Assembly: GCA_021781795.1 (NCBI GenBank)
Contig: JAJXWA010000009.1
Location: 16,200-80,199 of the forward strand
Source of the DNA: Acidobacteriota bacterium
Lineage (GTDB): Bacteria > Acidobacteriota > Terriglobia > Terriglobales > Acidobacteriaceae
Direction of reading: 5' to 3'
DNA length: 64,000 nucleotides
Shown: piece by piece, positions 17,180 through 25,954 of the stretch
How positions within the stretch are numbered: position 1 is the first letter of the stretch
Layout: each line of letters begins with the position of its first letter
Notes under the pieces: generated by a model
Database searches by the model: none
What the model saw: only the letters and a program-made list of their open reading frames with translations
What the model was told of the DNA's origin: nothing
Program-made: the position numbers and the translations under genes

Positions 17180-17610
17180 CGATGAGAGCAAAATCCGTTG
17201 TTTATTGGACGATGACGGTGCTGGTCGCCCTGCCGATGGGCAGTGGCGGCGTCTCGCAGGTTGTGCAGTACATGGGCAATCCGCATGGAGTGGTGCCCGT
17301 GCTTCGATACCCGATGTACTTCTTCGCCATTCTCGGCGTGTGGAAGGCGCTGGGAGCGATTGCGATTCTTGTGCCGGGCTACCCGCGGCTGAAGGAATGG
17401 GCGTATGCCGGGATCTTCTTCGACGTGACAGGCGCGGCCGTGTCGTGCGCCATGTCGGGCGATTCTGGCGCGTATGCGTTTCACGTGATAGCTCCGCTCA
17501 TCATCACCGGCTTTACTGTGACGTCATGGGCGTTGCGACCGCCGAGCCGGACCCTCGGCGTGCTCTTTGCTGAGAAGGGCGTTGCTTCAGCATCCACGCA
17601 GGAAGCTTGA
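17176..17610 (+). CDS. DoxX-like integral membrane protein
   Basis: A 144-residue protein with four predicted hydrophobic helices (VVYWTMTVLVALPMGSGG; MYFFAILGVWKALGAIAILV; YAGIFFDVTGAAVSCAM; FHVIAPLIITGFTVTSWAL). The HGVVPVLRYPMYFFAILG and KEWAYAGIFFDVTGA blocks resemble the DoxX-like family that accompanies ArsR/AHSA1 operons. Function is unknown. The GTG at 17176 overlaps the preceding stop (GTGA); an ATG two codons later (17182) is the alternative. Confidence 0.82.
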   Translation: MTMRAKSVVYWTMTVLVALPMGSGGVSQVVQYMGNPHGVVPVLRYPMYFFAILGVWKALGAIAILVPGYPRLKEWAYAGIFFDVTGAAVSCAMSGDSGAYAFHVIAPLIITGFTVTSWALRPPSRTLGVLFAEKGVASASTQEA

Positions 17611-17613
17611 CCA

Positions 17614-18048
17614 ATGGCGGAGATGCGAGCAGAAAAGAAAAAAGCGCGCGGCAGCACGACCGCGACGACGATGAGCCGGGCTGCGACCCGGGCCACGAAA
17701 GAAGCCGCAAAGAAGGCTGACGACGAAGCCGCGGTAGTAGCGAACATCGCCGCGATGCCGGTGCAGGATCGCAGGCTGGCCGAGCGGCTGCACGCAATCG
17801 TCCATGCAAGCGCGCCGGTGCTTGATGCGAGGCTCTGGTATGGGATGCCTGCGTATGCAAAGGACAGCAAGATCGTCTGCTTCTTTCAGAGCGCATGGAG
17901 ATTTAAGACGCGCTACGCGACAGTTGGTTTTATGCATGCGGCGAACCTGGACGATGGTGCGATGTGGCCGACTGCGTTTGCGCTGACGGAGTTGAACGCT
18001 GCGGAAGAGGCGCGGATCGGCGCGCTGGTGAAGAAGGCGGTGCGCTGA
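17614..18048 (+). CDS. DUF1801-like protein
   Basis: A 144-residue protein. The first 40 residues are Lys/Ala/Thr-rich and disordered. The rest resembles the YdhG/DUF1801 fold: [44 protein letters not shown] is split across the typical helix, the WYGMPAY motif and a beta-strand, then ATVGF and a C-terminal helix. Function is unknown. It starts 3 bases after the DoxX-like stop and is the last gene of the arsR operon; such genes often travel with AHSA1 proteins. Confidence 0.8.
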   Translation: MAEMRAEKKKARGSTTATTMSRAATRATKEAAKKADDEAAVVANIAAMPVQDRRLAERLHAIVHASAPVLDARLWYGMPAYAKDSKIVCFFQSAWRFKTRYATVGFMHAANLDDGAMWPTAFALTELNAAEEARIGALVKKAVR

Positions 18049-18090
18049 GGGAGCGATGGCGAGAGCCGGAAGCGAGGACTGTGTGGACGT

Positions 18091-18148
18091 GGGCAGTTGT
18101 GCTCTCCCACCTTTGCGCGATGAAGCGTTCGCAAGGGTGAGGCACCCG
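18091..18148. repeat. Palindromic intergenic repeat, copy 2
   Basis: GGGCAGTTGTG, then a hairpin with arms CACCTTTGCG (18109-18118) and CGCAAGGGTG (18130-18139, one wobble), then AGGCACCCG. Same orientation and order as copy 1, 1.8 kb away. It lies between the ends of the DUF1801 gene and the convergent SDR gene. Confidence 0.7.
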
Positions 18149-18172
18149 ACTGCCTCCGGATTTTGTGATGGT

Positions 18173-18904
18173 TCAGGGCTTCTGGGTAGGGCGCATCTGG
18201 ACTTCACTGATGAAGCACTGTGGCGGTTGTGTGACGAGCGTTGCGACGACAGAAGCGATGTCGTCGGGCTGGAGTTTCTTCTTCGGGTCCTTCCCGGAAG
18301 CAGAGCCACGACCGGCGTGGTCGCTGAAGTCGGTGTTGATGGAGCCGGGCGCGATGACGCTGACGCGGATGTTGTACTCACGCAGCTCTTCAGCAATTGA
18401 GTAGGTGAGGCCGTTCAGGCCCCATTTGGTGGCGGCGTAGGCGGCGCCTTTGGGGAGCGGATTGCGGCCAGCCAGAGAAGAGATATTGATGATGTGGCCG
18501 GAGCGCGCAGCGATCATGAGAGGCGCGAGGGCGCGGATCATCAGGTAAGGGCCGCGCAGGTTGGTCGCGAAGAGGCGGTCCCACTCGCCGGGCGTGACTT
18601 CGTGCAGGGGTTTTCCCTCGAGGCCAATTCCAGCGTTGTTTACCAGGATGTCGCAGCGCTGCTGCTCGCGGGCGACGGCTTCTCCCAATGCGGTGACGGC
18701 TGTGGCATCCATGAGATCGCAGAGGTGGACGGAGGCGCTGCCGCCGGCTTCAACGATGCGGTCGTGTACGCGGTTGAGCTGGTCGACGCTGCGGGCGACG
18801 AGAACGACGTGTGCGCCCATCGCGGCGAGACGGCGCGCGATGGCCTCGCCTGCGCCGCGCGCGGCTCCGGTGACGACGGCGACCTGTGATTCCAGTGGCG
18901 GCAT
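18173..18904 (-). CDS. Short-chain dehydrogenase/reductase
   Basis: A 243-residue classical SDR. The Rossmann glycine motif is VTGAARGAGEAIA (N-terminal), LCDLMDATAV contacts the adenine, and LVNNAGIG is the structural NNAG. The catalytic Ser is in INISSLAGR and the YxxxK pair is YAATK; VIAPGSINTDF closes the nucleotide site. The Arg after VLVA in VVLVARSVDQL suggests NADP use. The substrate is unknown; FabG-like oxoacyl reductases look similar. GAGAGG 6 bases before the ATG supports the start. It stands alone, convergent with the arsR operon. Confidence 0.85.
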   Translation of the reverse strand: MPPLESQVAVVTGAARGAGEAIARRLAAMGAHVVLVARSVDQLNRVHDRIVEAGGSASVHLCDLMDATAVTALGEAVAREQQRCDILVNNAGIGLEGKPLHEVTPGEWDRLFATNLRGPYLMIRALAPLMIAARSGHIINISSLAGRNPLPKGAAYAATKWGLNGLTYSIAEELREYNIRVSVIAPGSINTDFSDHAGRGSASGKDPKKKLQPDDIASVVATLVTQPPQCFISEVQMRPTQKP

Positions 18905-19157
18905 GACGGACCTCTCAATACGGGACTTGATTTTGTAGCTTTCCCCTATCATTTTCCACCCTGCCTCGCGTGTATGCAGGCTAACGACTCTACAGAAAGC
19001 AAGACTGCGCATGGAAAGGTGCGGAGTGAGCGCAACAAGTGGCAGAGATGCGGGTTGAAGAGGACATCCGAAACACCAGGAGCATATCGAATCTGCGCGA
19101 GGGATGCAGAGGATGCGTGCAGGGTGTGGGAAGAGAAATGAAGTGAGAGGTCAGAGG

Positions 19158-19493
19158 ATGCGTCGAGTTCTTTTGTTTGCGGCGGTTGCCGCATGTGCTT
19201 TGGCGGTGGGATGTGGGCATCCGCAGCCAGTGGTGTATGCAGCGCCCCCGCCGCCCCCTCCTCCGCCGGCGGTCTTCAGCGAAGTGGCGCGGCAGGCATA
19301 TCACGCGGGTGTGGAAGCGGCACGGCGCGACCTGGCAGCGGGGCTGCGTCCAAATGCTGGGCGGCATCCTTACTTCCGCAATCCTCCCGTCGCGCCGGAG
19401 CTTTGGGGAGATTATCAGCATGGCTTCCGCGCTGGTTATCGCACGATGTACCGTGCGGCGACGGCTCCACCACCACCACCGCCGGGATATTGA
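19158..19493 (+). CDS. Small lipoprotein-like protein with Pro runs
   Basis: A 111-residue protein: signal MRRVLLFAAVAACALAVGCG with Cys19 as a plausible lipidation site (AVGC, not a perfect lipobox), then an eight-proline run, a folded segment FSEVARQAYHAGVEAARRDLAAGL...HPYFRNPPVAPELWGDYQHGFRAGY, and a C-terminal PPPPPPGY. The middle resembles short acidobacterial lipoproteins with paired aromatic repeats; no function is known. It is convergent with the fucosidase, with 9 bases between stops. Confidence 0.6.
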   Translation: MRRVLLFAAVAACALAVGCGHPQPVVYAAPPPPPPPPAVFSEVARQAYHAGVEAARRDLAAGLRPNAGRHPYFRNPPVAPELWGDYQHGFRAGYRTMYRAATAPPPPPPGY

Positions 19494-19502
19494 GACGCCG
19501 GA

Positions 19503-21149
19503 TTATTTGGCCGCGGGTGTGAGCTTGAGCGTGTAGGCGTACTGGCAGCTTGCATCCGCGGGCAGGTTGACTTCGAGCGCGTCGGCGCCCTGGTTCCAGG
19601 TGGGCTTTGCGCTGGAGCCGAGGAGCTGAATGTTTCCAACGGGGATCGATGCGCCTTCATGCGCCCAGCCGAGTGCATGGATGACGGCCTTGTGCGCCGT
19701 GGGGCCTGACGCGGCCGGGCAGGCCATGCCGATGGCGTAGACGGTTGAGCCCTTCGCGGTGAAGCGGAAATCATCGGGCGTGTAGGGTTTGGTGTCGGTG
19801 TCGTGGAAGGCGCCGGCTTCGACTTTGGTGGGTCCTTCGCCGAAGGTCGTCCACGGGGTAGTCGCGTAGATGGCTTCGCCGTTGACCTTGAGCCATGCGC
19901 CCATGGCGAGCAGGGCGGAGCGGACCTCGTCGGGGATGGTGCCGTCGGAGCGCGGGCCGAAGTTGAGCAGCAGATTGCCGTTCTTGCTCACGATGTCCGC
20001 GAGCTGGTTGATGAGGAACTGCGGCGACTTGAAGGTGTCGTGTTCGATGTAGCCCCAGCTCTTGTTGCTGATGGACGTGTCGGTCTGCCAGTGCTGGGGG
20101 ACGATGTGGTCCTGCTGGCCGCGTTCGAAGTCCTGCACGGCGGCGGGGTAGTCGATGGCATAGTCCTTGAAGTTGATGACGCCGGTGTAGCCGTGGGCGG
20201 CTGCGTAGTTGTAGTAGAAGGCAGCGAAGCGCGTGACGGCGGGTCGCATGGCGGGCTGGCCAATCCACCAGTCGAAGTAGACGATCTCGGGGTGGTACTT
20301 CTCGACGAGCTCGGTGTCGCGGGCGAGCCAGTCGTTGGCCCAGGCTTCGCTGACGTAGGTCCAGTCATTGGTGAGGCCGCCTTTGCCGCTGATCCACTGA
20401 TGGGCGGGGCCGTAGAGGCCGGCGTTGCGCGGGTCGTTAACGTCGGAGCGGATGGCGCGGCCGCCGTCATAGAAAAAGTTGTGCTCGACGCGGTGGGAGC
20501 TGAGGCCGAAGTGGAGGCCCTGCGCGCGGACGGCTTGGGCGAGCTCGCCGAGGGTGTCGCGTTTGGGGCCCATCTTGGCAACGGTCCAGTCGCTGAGGCC
20601 GGAGTCGTACATGGAGAAGCCGTCGTGATGCTCGGCGACGGGGACGACGTACTGCGCGCCGGAGTCCTTGAAGAGCGCGGCCCACGCGGCGGGGTCAAAG
20701 TGCTCGGCGCGGAAGAGCGGGATGAGGTCCTTGTAGCCTTTTGCGGGATCGCCGTGGCCGTAGCGGGCCTGGAAGTCTTTGTAGGCGCCGTCACCGGGGT
20801 GGTACATGTTGCGCGGGTACCACTCGTTTTCCGCGGCGGGCACGGAGTAGACACCCCAGTGGATGAAGATGCCAAACTTGGCGTCCTTGTACCACTGCGG
20901 CTGCTGATACTTTTCGAGCGAGGCCCAGTCGGCGCGGTAGGGGCCGTCGTTCTGCTGCTTGAGCTCGTCGGCGAGGAGGCGGTTGCGCTCGGCGTCGTAC
21001 TTGCTGACGGCCTGCTGCCACTCGTGGTCGATCTCGGCGGCGGACTTGATGCCGAGGGTGGGCGCGTAGGGGTCGGCGGGGGTGCTTTGGGCGAGGGCCA
21101 GAGGCACGGCGACGAGCAGCAGCGAGAGGGAGCAGGCCAGGTTCTTCAT
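19503..21149 (-). CDS. Secreted GH29 alpha-L-fucosidase
   Basis: A 548-residue exported glycoside hydrolase (signal peptide MKNLACSLSLLLVAVPLALA). GH29 marks: QWYKDAKFGIFIHWGVYSVPA, NEWYPRNMY, VVPVAEHHDGFSMYDS and the nucleophile Asp in EIVYFDWWIGQP. LLLNFGPRSDGTIP ends the catalytic barrel, and a C-terminal beta domain follows. It should cleave terminal alpha-L-fucose from glycans in the periplasm or outside; fucose uptake by the FucP-like carrier at 62.4 kb would complete the path. The GH31 gene lies 106 bases upstream on the same strand, so they may be co-transcribed. Confidence 0.92.
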   Translation of the reverse strand: MKNLACSLSLLLVAVPLALAQSTPADPYAPTLGIKSAAEIDHEWQQAVSKYDAERNRLLADELKQQNDGPYRADWASLEKYQQPQWYKDAKFGIFIHWGVYSVPAAENEWYPRNMYHPGDGAYKDFQARYGHGDPAKGYKDLIPLFRAEHFDPAAWAALFKDSGAQYVVPVAEHHDGFSMYDSGLSDWTVAKMGPKRDTLGELAQAVRAQGLHFGLSSHRVEHNFFYDGGRAIRSDVNDPRNAGLYGPAHQWISGKGGLTNDWTYVSEAWANDWLARDTELVEKYHPEIVYFDWWIGQPAMRPAVTRFAAFYYNYAAAHGYTGVINFKDYAIDYPAAVQDFERGQQDHIVPQHWQTDTSISNKSWGYIEHDTFKSPQFLINQLADIVSKNGNLLLNFGPRSDGTIPDEVRSALLAMGAWLKVNGEAIYATTPWTTFGEGPTKVEAGAFHDTDTKPYTPDDFRFTAKGSTVYAIGMACPAASGPTAHKAVIHALGWAHEGASIPVGNIQLLGSSAKPTWNQGADALEVNLPADASCQYAYTLKLTPAAK

Positions 21150-21255
21150 AGAGCCGCATGGTAATTCCCGGCGAGAGCGGGGAGCAAATGCATCCAGAGG
21201 ATGTTTGGCCGCCGGCGAAAGATCTCGCCGGCGGCGGGCTAAGCGATTGGGCTAG

Positions 21256-24087
21256 TTAATGCGCGACTTCGGCCATCATGGCCTTGGCGCGGTTGAGGGA
21301 GTCGAGGCGGCGTTGTTTCTCCTGCTCCATGTTGGCCGGAGCGAGGTTGCCGCGGCTGAAGCGGCGGGAGTAGACGTCGAGGCGGCGCTGGGCGTCCTGC
21401 TCCAGCGCGGTCACAGCGGATTGCGCCTGGGGCAGGGTCTGGTGGAAGTGGGCAATCTCCTGCTGTGCGCGCTCGGGGTGATAACCGAGGCGGTCGCCGG
21501 TTTGCATCACGTCAATGAGCAGATCGGGCGGCTGGGAGACGGGCCAGGTCTGCTGCAGGGCGTCATAGGCGGCGCGGAGGCGCGTCATGGAGCCGGCGAA
21601 GCCGTCGAGCTCGCCACGGCGGGGGGTGAGTCCGCGGGTGCGGCGGACGACGATGGTGACCGGCTTGGCGGTGCTCTGCGCGGCGACTGGAATGACGGTG
21701 GTGAGGGTGTTGCCAATGAAGCTCCAGCCGACACTGCGTGCGGCAGACTTCTGAGAGACCTCTACCCCGTTGACTGTGACTGCGGCGGGCGGCCAGTCAG
21801 CGGGGAGGCGTAGCTCAAAGGCACGGGATTTCAACATGCCGGGGAAGCTGCCTTCCACGGGTCCGATTTCGACGGTGAGGGTGTCGCCTTTTTGCGCGGC
21901 GTGGATGGGTGTGCGGGTGAAGACGCCACGCTGGTAATCGGTGGACTTGCCGGAGTCCTCATAGACGGAGTAACTGGAGCTTGCGCCGGGCGCGAGCGGC
22001 CAGACATTGACGATGAGGGGATCGACTGGCTTCTGACCGGTGAACTCCATCGGTGGCTGCATGGGGACAATAGAGCCGGCTTTGAGGTAGATCGGGGTCT
22101 GGTCGATGGAGAAGCTGCGCTGGAGCGTGGCTGGGCCGGTGAAGTGTCTGCCGGTGGGCCACTCAATCCACTCGCCAGCGGGGAGCCAGACCGAACGCGT
22201 GGCGAGGCCAGAGGCTTTGTCGGCTGGCGAGACGACGGGGGCGGCGAGGATCTGGTCGCCGAAGAGGTACTCGTCTTTGCTGGCGTAGGCTTCGCTGGAC
22301 TCAGGCCAGTCATAGTAGAGCGGGCGGAGGAAGGCGATGCCGGTGTCGTAGGTGCGGCGCGCCTCGGTGTAGAGATAGGGCTCCATCGCGTAGCGAAGCT
22401 GGAAAGTATCGCGCAGGATGGAGGAGTACGGCTCAGGATAGGCCCAGATGCGGCGCTCGGAGTCGGGGTTCTTGGTGGTGTGGGTGCGCAGGATGGGCGA
22501 GAAGGCTCCGAACTGGACCCAGCGCGTGTAGAGCTCGGGATCGACGGCGCCGGGCATGTGGCCGCCGATGTCGTGGCTCCAGTAGGCGTAGCCGACATTG
22601 GCTGCGGTGGCGGTGAACCAGGGCTGGAAGGCAAGCGAATCCCAGACGGAGATGGTGTCGCCGGAGAAGCCAATCTGGTAGCGGTGGTTGCCGAGGCCGC
22701 CCCAGCGGTGGAAGAGCAGCGGGCGCTTGCCCTCGCGCTGCTGGTCGGTGAAGTGGAGGTAGTTGAGCCACCAGGTGTTGTTGACGCCGGGGAGCTTGGT
22801 GTTGGGCTCCTGCTGCCAGTCAAGCCACCAGAAGTCGATGCCCTGCTGCTCGAGCGGGTGCAGGACGAGGTTGAAGTAATTGACGACCCACTTCTTGTTG
22901 GTGGGGTCGAAGGGGACATATTTTTTAGTGGCGGGGTCGATGCCCATGGCACGGGCCATGGCGGGATAGGCGGCCTCCCACGGCTGGATGCCGGAGGCGG
23001 GGTGGAGATTGAGAGTGGCCTTCAGGCCGTCGGCGTGCATGTTGTCGAGGAATTGTTTGGGGTCAGGGAAGAGGAGCTTGTTCCACGTGTAGCCGGACCA
23101 TCCGAGGGTGTGATTGACACCGAGTGCGCGGGCGGCGGCGTCGGACTGGTCGGTTTCGCCCATGGCTTTGAGCTGCTCGTAGTTGATGTGCCAGTCCATG
23201 TCGATGACGAGAACGTCGAGGGGCGTGGAATTCTGGCGGAAGCCGCGCGTGAGCTCATCAAGTTCCTGGTCGCTGTAGGACCAGTAGCGGGACCACCATG
23301 CGCCGAAGGCGAAGCGCGGCGGCAGCGGGATGCGGCCCGCGACCTGCACGTAGTCGCCGAGGGCCTGGCGGTAGTCGTGGCCATAGCCGAAGAAGTACCA
23401 GTCCTGGCGGTCGCCGGCGGGGCGCTCCATGACCCAGGGCCAGGGGGACTTATCACCTTGAAGGAAACGGAAGTCGGCGGAGTCAAAGAGCGGGCCGGTG
23501 GAGTCATCGACGAGTGCCCAGCCCGAGCGCGAGACGAGGCCCTGGCCGATGGGCTCGCGGGTCTTGCTACCGAGAGCGCCGTCGAGTGTGCGCGTCGTGC
23601 CCTGGAGGTTGTCGGGGTCGGCCATGCCGGGATGCCACGTGACTGGTTTGCCGGATACGGTGAGGGTTATAGCGAGGTTGCCTGGCGTGAACTGGCCGTC
23701 CCCAGTGGGCGCGTAGGTGAGAGTGAGGGATTCGGTCTTGAGGGTGAGATTCCTGCCGCTGACCGATTGCGTGAACTTCGGCACGGGCATGCGGCGGTTG
23801 AGGAAGACGAAGGAGGCGTGGTCTTCAAACTTGCCGTCGGCGGCCCACTCCATGCGGATGAGCTGCGGAGTGAGGACGGTGAAGCGCGCGTTGCCAAGGG
23901 TGACGACGGCTTTGGGGTCGGCGACGGGGTTGTCGGCGGGCGGCTCGGCCTGGGCGGCGCGGGCGATGGCGGATTTGGTCGGCGTTGGGTTCTGTGCGTG
24001 GGCCATAGCTGGGTTGTGAATCTCTGCTCCGAGTGTGATAGCGGCTGTGACGGCGAATGCGGCAATGGAATGCAAGTTTGGATGCAC
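21256..24087 (-). CDS. Secreted GH31 glycosidase with C-terminal extension
   Basis: A 943-residue exported protein (signal peptide, cut near AHAQ). It has the GH31 N-terminal beta domain, then the TIM barrel with DVLVIDMDWH, the nucleophile Asp in IDFWWLDWQQEP, and the acid/base Asp in QIGFSGDTIS. GYAYWSHDIGGHMPG and FLRPLYYDWP are standard. After a proximal beta domain (DQTPIYLKAGSIVPM; EDSGKSTDYQRG) comes an alpha-helical tail of about 130 residues with coiled-coil character. GH31 includes alpha-glucosidases, alpha-xylosidases and sulfoquinovosidases; the linkage cleaved cannot be assigned. It pairs with the GH29 gene downstream. Confidence 0.9.
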   Translation of the reverse strand: MHPNLHSIAAFAVTAAITLGAEIHNPAMAHAQNPTPTKSAIARAAQAEPPADNPVADPKAVVTLGNARFTVLTPQLIRMEWAADGKFEDHASFVFLNRRMPVPKFTQSVSGRNLTLKTESLTLTYAPTGDGQFTPGNLAITLTVSGKPVTWHPGMADPDNLQGTTRTLDGALGSKTREPIGQGLVSRSGWALVDDSTGPLFDSADFRFLQGDKSPWPWVMERPAGDRQDWYFFGYGHDYRQALGDYVQVAGRIPLPPRFAFGAWWSRYWSYSDQELDELTRGFRQNSTPLDVLVIDMDWHINYEQLKAMGETDQSDAAARALGVNHTLGWSGYTWNKLLFPDPKQFLDNMHADGLKATLNLHPASGIQPWEAAYPAMARAMGIDPATKKYVPFDPTNKKWVVNYFNLVLHPLEQQGIDFWWLDWQQEPNTKLPGVNNTWWLNYLHFTDQQREGKRPLLFHRWGGLGNHRYQIGFSGDTISVWDSLAFQPWFTATAANVGYAYWSHDIGGHMPGAVDPELYTRWVQFGAFSPILRTHTTKNPDSERRIWAYPEPYSSILRDTFQLRYAMEPYLYTEARRTYDTGIAFLRPLYYDWPESSEAYASKDEYLFGDQILAAPVVSPADKASGLATRSVWLPAGEWIEWPTGRHFTGPATLQRSFSIDQTPIYLKAGSIVPMQPPMEFTGQKPVDPLIVNVWPLAPGASSSYSVYEDSGKSTDYQRGVFTRTPIHAAQKGDTLTVEIGPVEGSFPGMLKSRAFELRLPADWPPAAVTVNGVEVSQKSAARSVGWSFIGNTLTTVIPVAAQSTAKPVTIVVRRTRGLTPRRGELDGFAGSMTRLRAAYDALQQTWPVSQPPDLLIDVMQTGDRLGYHPERAQQEIAHFHQTLPQAQSAVTALEQDAQRRLDVYSRRFSRGNLAPANMEQEKQRRLDSLNRAKAMMAEVAH

Positions 24088-24207
24088 AACTTCCCCCTGT
24101 CGTTTGAACTGATCAAGGGAAGGCTACCACTGGCTGGGCAGGGGTTGCAGGGCGGGGAAAGCGGCAGGTGCAGCGGATTCGTGCCCGGGCGCGTCTAATT
24201 CACTGGA

Positions 24208-24216
24208 TGGTATACT
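24208..24216 (+). promoter_or_regulatory. Candidate extended -10 promoter of the C-terminal protease gene
   Basis: TG-G-TATACT is a good extended -10 element with no matching -35 box 17 bases upstream. It would start transcription near 24222, giving a leader of about 68 bases before the ATG at 24290. Confidence 0.35.
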
Positions 24217-24289
24217 TGCGGCTAAGACCGCCTTGCGAGGCCCCTTCACGGCGACCGTCGCACCTGCCGTCCGGAGGTTCGTTCTATCT

Positions 24290-25921
24290 ATGACCCCTCG
24301 CGCCCGCCGCGCAGCCTTTTTCCTCGTCATTTTCTTCAGTGTTTGCGCCGTTGTGGGCAGTGTGATGCAGCGCAAGGTGGGGGCCCAGTCGTCGGAAGAC
24401 GAGAGCCAGATCCGCGATAACCTGAAGAATTTCAGCGATGTATACGCTCTTGTGGAGAAGAACTACGCTGAGCCGCTGAGCGGCGACAAGGCGGATGGGG
24501 CGATCTACGACGGGGCGATACCCGGGATGCTGCGGGTGCTGGACCCGCACTCCAACTTCTACGATCCGAAGGCCTATGCCCGGATGCAGGAAGACCAGCG
24601 CGGCCACTACTACGGCGTTGGCATGGTCATCCAGCAGCAGGGCAACAAGGTCTATGTGATTACGCCGTATGAGGGGACGCCTTCGTACAAGGCGGGCATC
24701 CGGCCGGGGGACGTGATCTCGGCAATCGACGGCAAGTCGGCGGAGGGCATGACCTCGGACGCCGTGGCGAAGTCGCTGAAAGGGCCCAAGGGCACGCACG
24801 TGCAGGTGACGATGGTGCGCGAAGGGCAGGCGCAGCCGTTAGTGTTTGACCTAGTGCGCGATGAGATTTCGCACCCCTCCGTGGACCTAGCGTTTGAGAT
24901 TAAACCGGGTATCGGATATATCCATCTGACTCAGTTCCAGGAGACGACGGGCCAAGAAGTAATCGATGCGATCGGCGGTTTCGGCGATCTGAAGGGACTG
25001 GTCTTCGACCTGCGCGGCAATCCCGGGGGCCTGCTGAGCCAGGCAGTAGAAGTATGCGACCATCTGCTCTCCAAGGGGCAGGTGATTGTGTCGCAGCGGG
25101 GACGCGCGTATCCCGACCAGGTGTACACGGCGACGCACGGAAACGGCGGAAAGACCTTCCCGATTGTGGTGCTGGTAAACCGGAACACAGCGTCGGCGGC
25201 GGAGATTGTCTCCGGCGCGTTGCAGGATCATGATCGGGCGCTGATTGTGGGCGAGACGACTTTTGGCAAGGGTCTGGTGCAGACGGTCTATAACCTGAGC
25301 GAAAACACCGGGCTGGCGCTGACGACCTATCACTACTACACGCCGTCGGGACGGCTGATCCAGAGGAACTACTCAGGCGTATCGTTGTATGACTACTACT
25401 ACAACCACGCCGGGGCGATGCCGTCGAACTCGACCAATCGCGAGGTGAAGTTCACCGACAGCGGGCGGACGGTGTACGGCGGCGGCGGCATCACGCCGGA
25501 TGAAAAGATCGAATCGCCGAAGAACAACGCGTTTCAGGATGAGCTTCTGTATCGCTCTGCGTTCTTCCACTATGCGCCGCACTACCTCGCCAGCCACACC
25601 GTCGATAAGGACTTTCAGGTGGACGATGCGGTGATGAAGGACTTCAAGGTCTACCTGACGAGCCAGAACATTCCCTGGACGGAAGCGGACCTGAACGGCG
25701 TGCTGGACTGGGTGAAGATCAATATCAAAGAACAGATCATCACCAGCCAGTTTGGTCAGTTGCAGGGGCTGCGTGCGCTGGCAGACTGGGACCCGATGAT
25801 CCAGAAGGCGATGGGCTATCTGCCGGAGGCGCAGGCGCTGGAAGATACGGCGCACAAGGTGCTGGCGCAGAAGGCCGAGGCGCGGGGGATGGCGCCGCTG
25901 GACAACTCTTCTCCGAGATAA
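24290..25921 (+). CDS. S41 family carboxy-terminal processing protease
   Basis: A 543-residue CtpA/Prc-type serine protease. An N-terminal membrane anchor or signal (AAFFLVIFFSVCAVVGSVM) places it in the periplasm. A PDZ domain (about 105-180: GVGMVIQQQ, GTPSYKAGIRPGDVISAIDG) recognises C-termini. The S41 core has FDLRGNPGGLLSQAV, the nucleophile Ser302 in NRNTASAAEIV and the general-base Lys327 in TFGKGLVQ. A 160-residue C-terminal region follows (HYYTPSGRLIQR...). It trims or degrades exported proteins. GGAGG lies 12 bases before the ATG, a long spacing; an upstream in-frame TTG lacks support. Confidence 0.92.
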   Translation: MTPRARRAAFFLVIFFSVCAVVGSVMQRKVGAQSSEDESQIRDNLKNFSDVYALVEKNYAEPLSGDKADGAIYDGAIPGMLRVLDPHSNFYDPKAYARMQEDQRGHYYGVGMVIQQQGNKVYVITPYEGTPSYKAGIRPGDVISAIDGKSAEGMTSDAVAKSLKGPKGTHVQVTMVREGQAQPLVFDLVRDEISHPSVDLAFEIKPGIGYIHLTQFQETTGQEVIDAIGGFGDLKGLVFDLRGNPGGLLSQAVEVCDHLLSKGQVIVSQRGRAYPDQVYTATHGNGGKTFPIVVLVNRNTASAAEIVSGALQDHDRALIVGETTFGKGLVQTVYNLSENTGLALTTYHYYTPSGRLIQRNYSGVSLYDYYYNHAGAMPSNSTNREVKFTDSGRTVYGGGGITPDEKIESPKNNAFQDELLYRSAFFHYAPHYLASHTVDKDFQVDDAVMKDFKVYLTSQNIPWTEADLNGVLDWVKINIKEQIITSQFGQLQGLRALADWDPMIQKAMGYLPEAQALEDTAHKVLAQKAEARGMAPLDNSSPR

Positions 25922-25954
25922 CAATCGGATGCGAAGGGCCCGAGGCTCCGCGCT

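Noticed and set aside
19803..21164. Plus-strand frame of 453 codons opposite the fucosidase, and a similar one at 4368-5384 opposite lpxC
   Set aside because: Both are shadows of genes with intact catalytic motifs on the minus strand.
21892..24198. Plus-strand open frame of 768 codons opposite the GH31 gene
   Set aside because: It is the mirror of a GC-rich gene: Val/Glu/Gly/Asp-rich translation, no motifs. The minus strand has complete GH31 motifs and a signal peptide.
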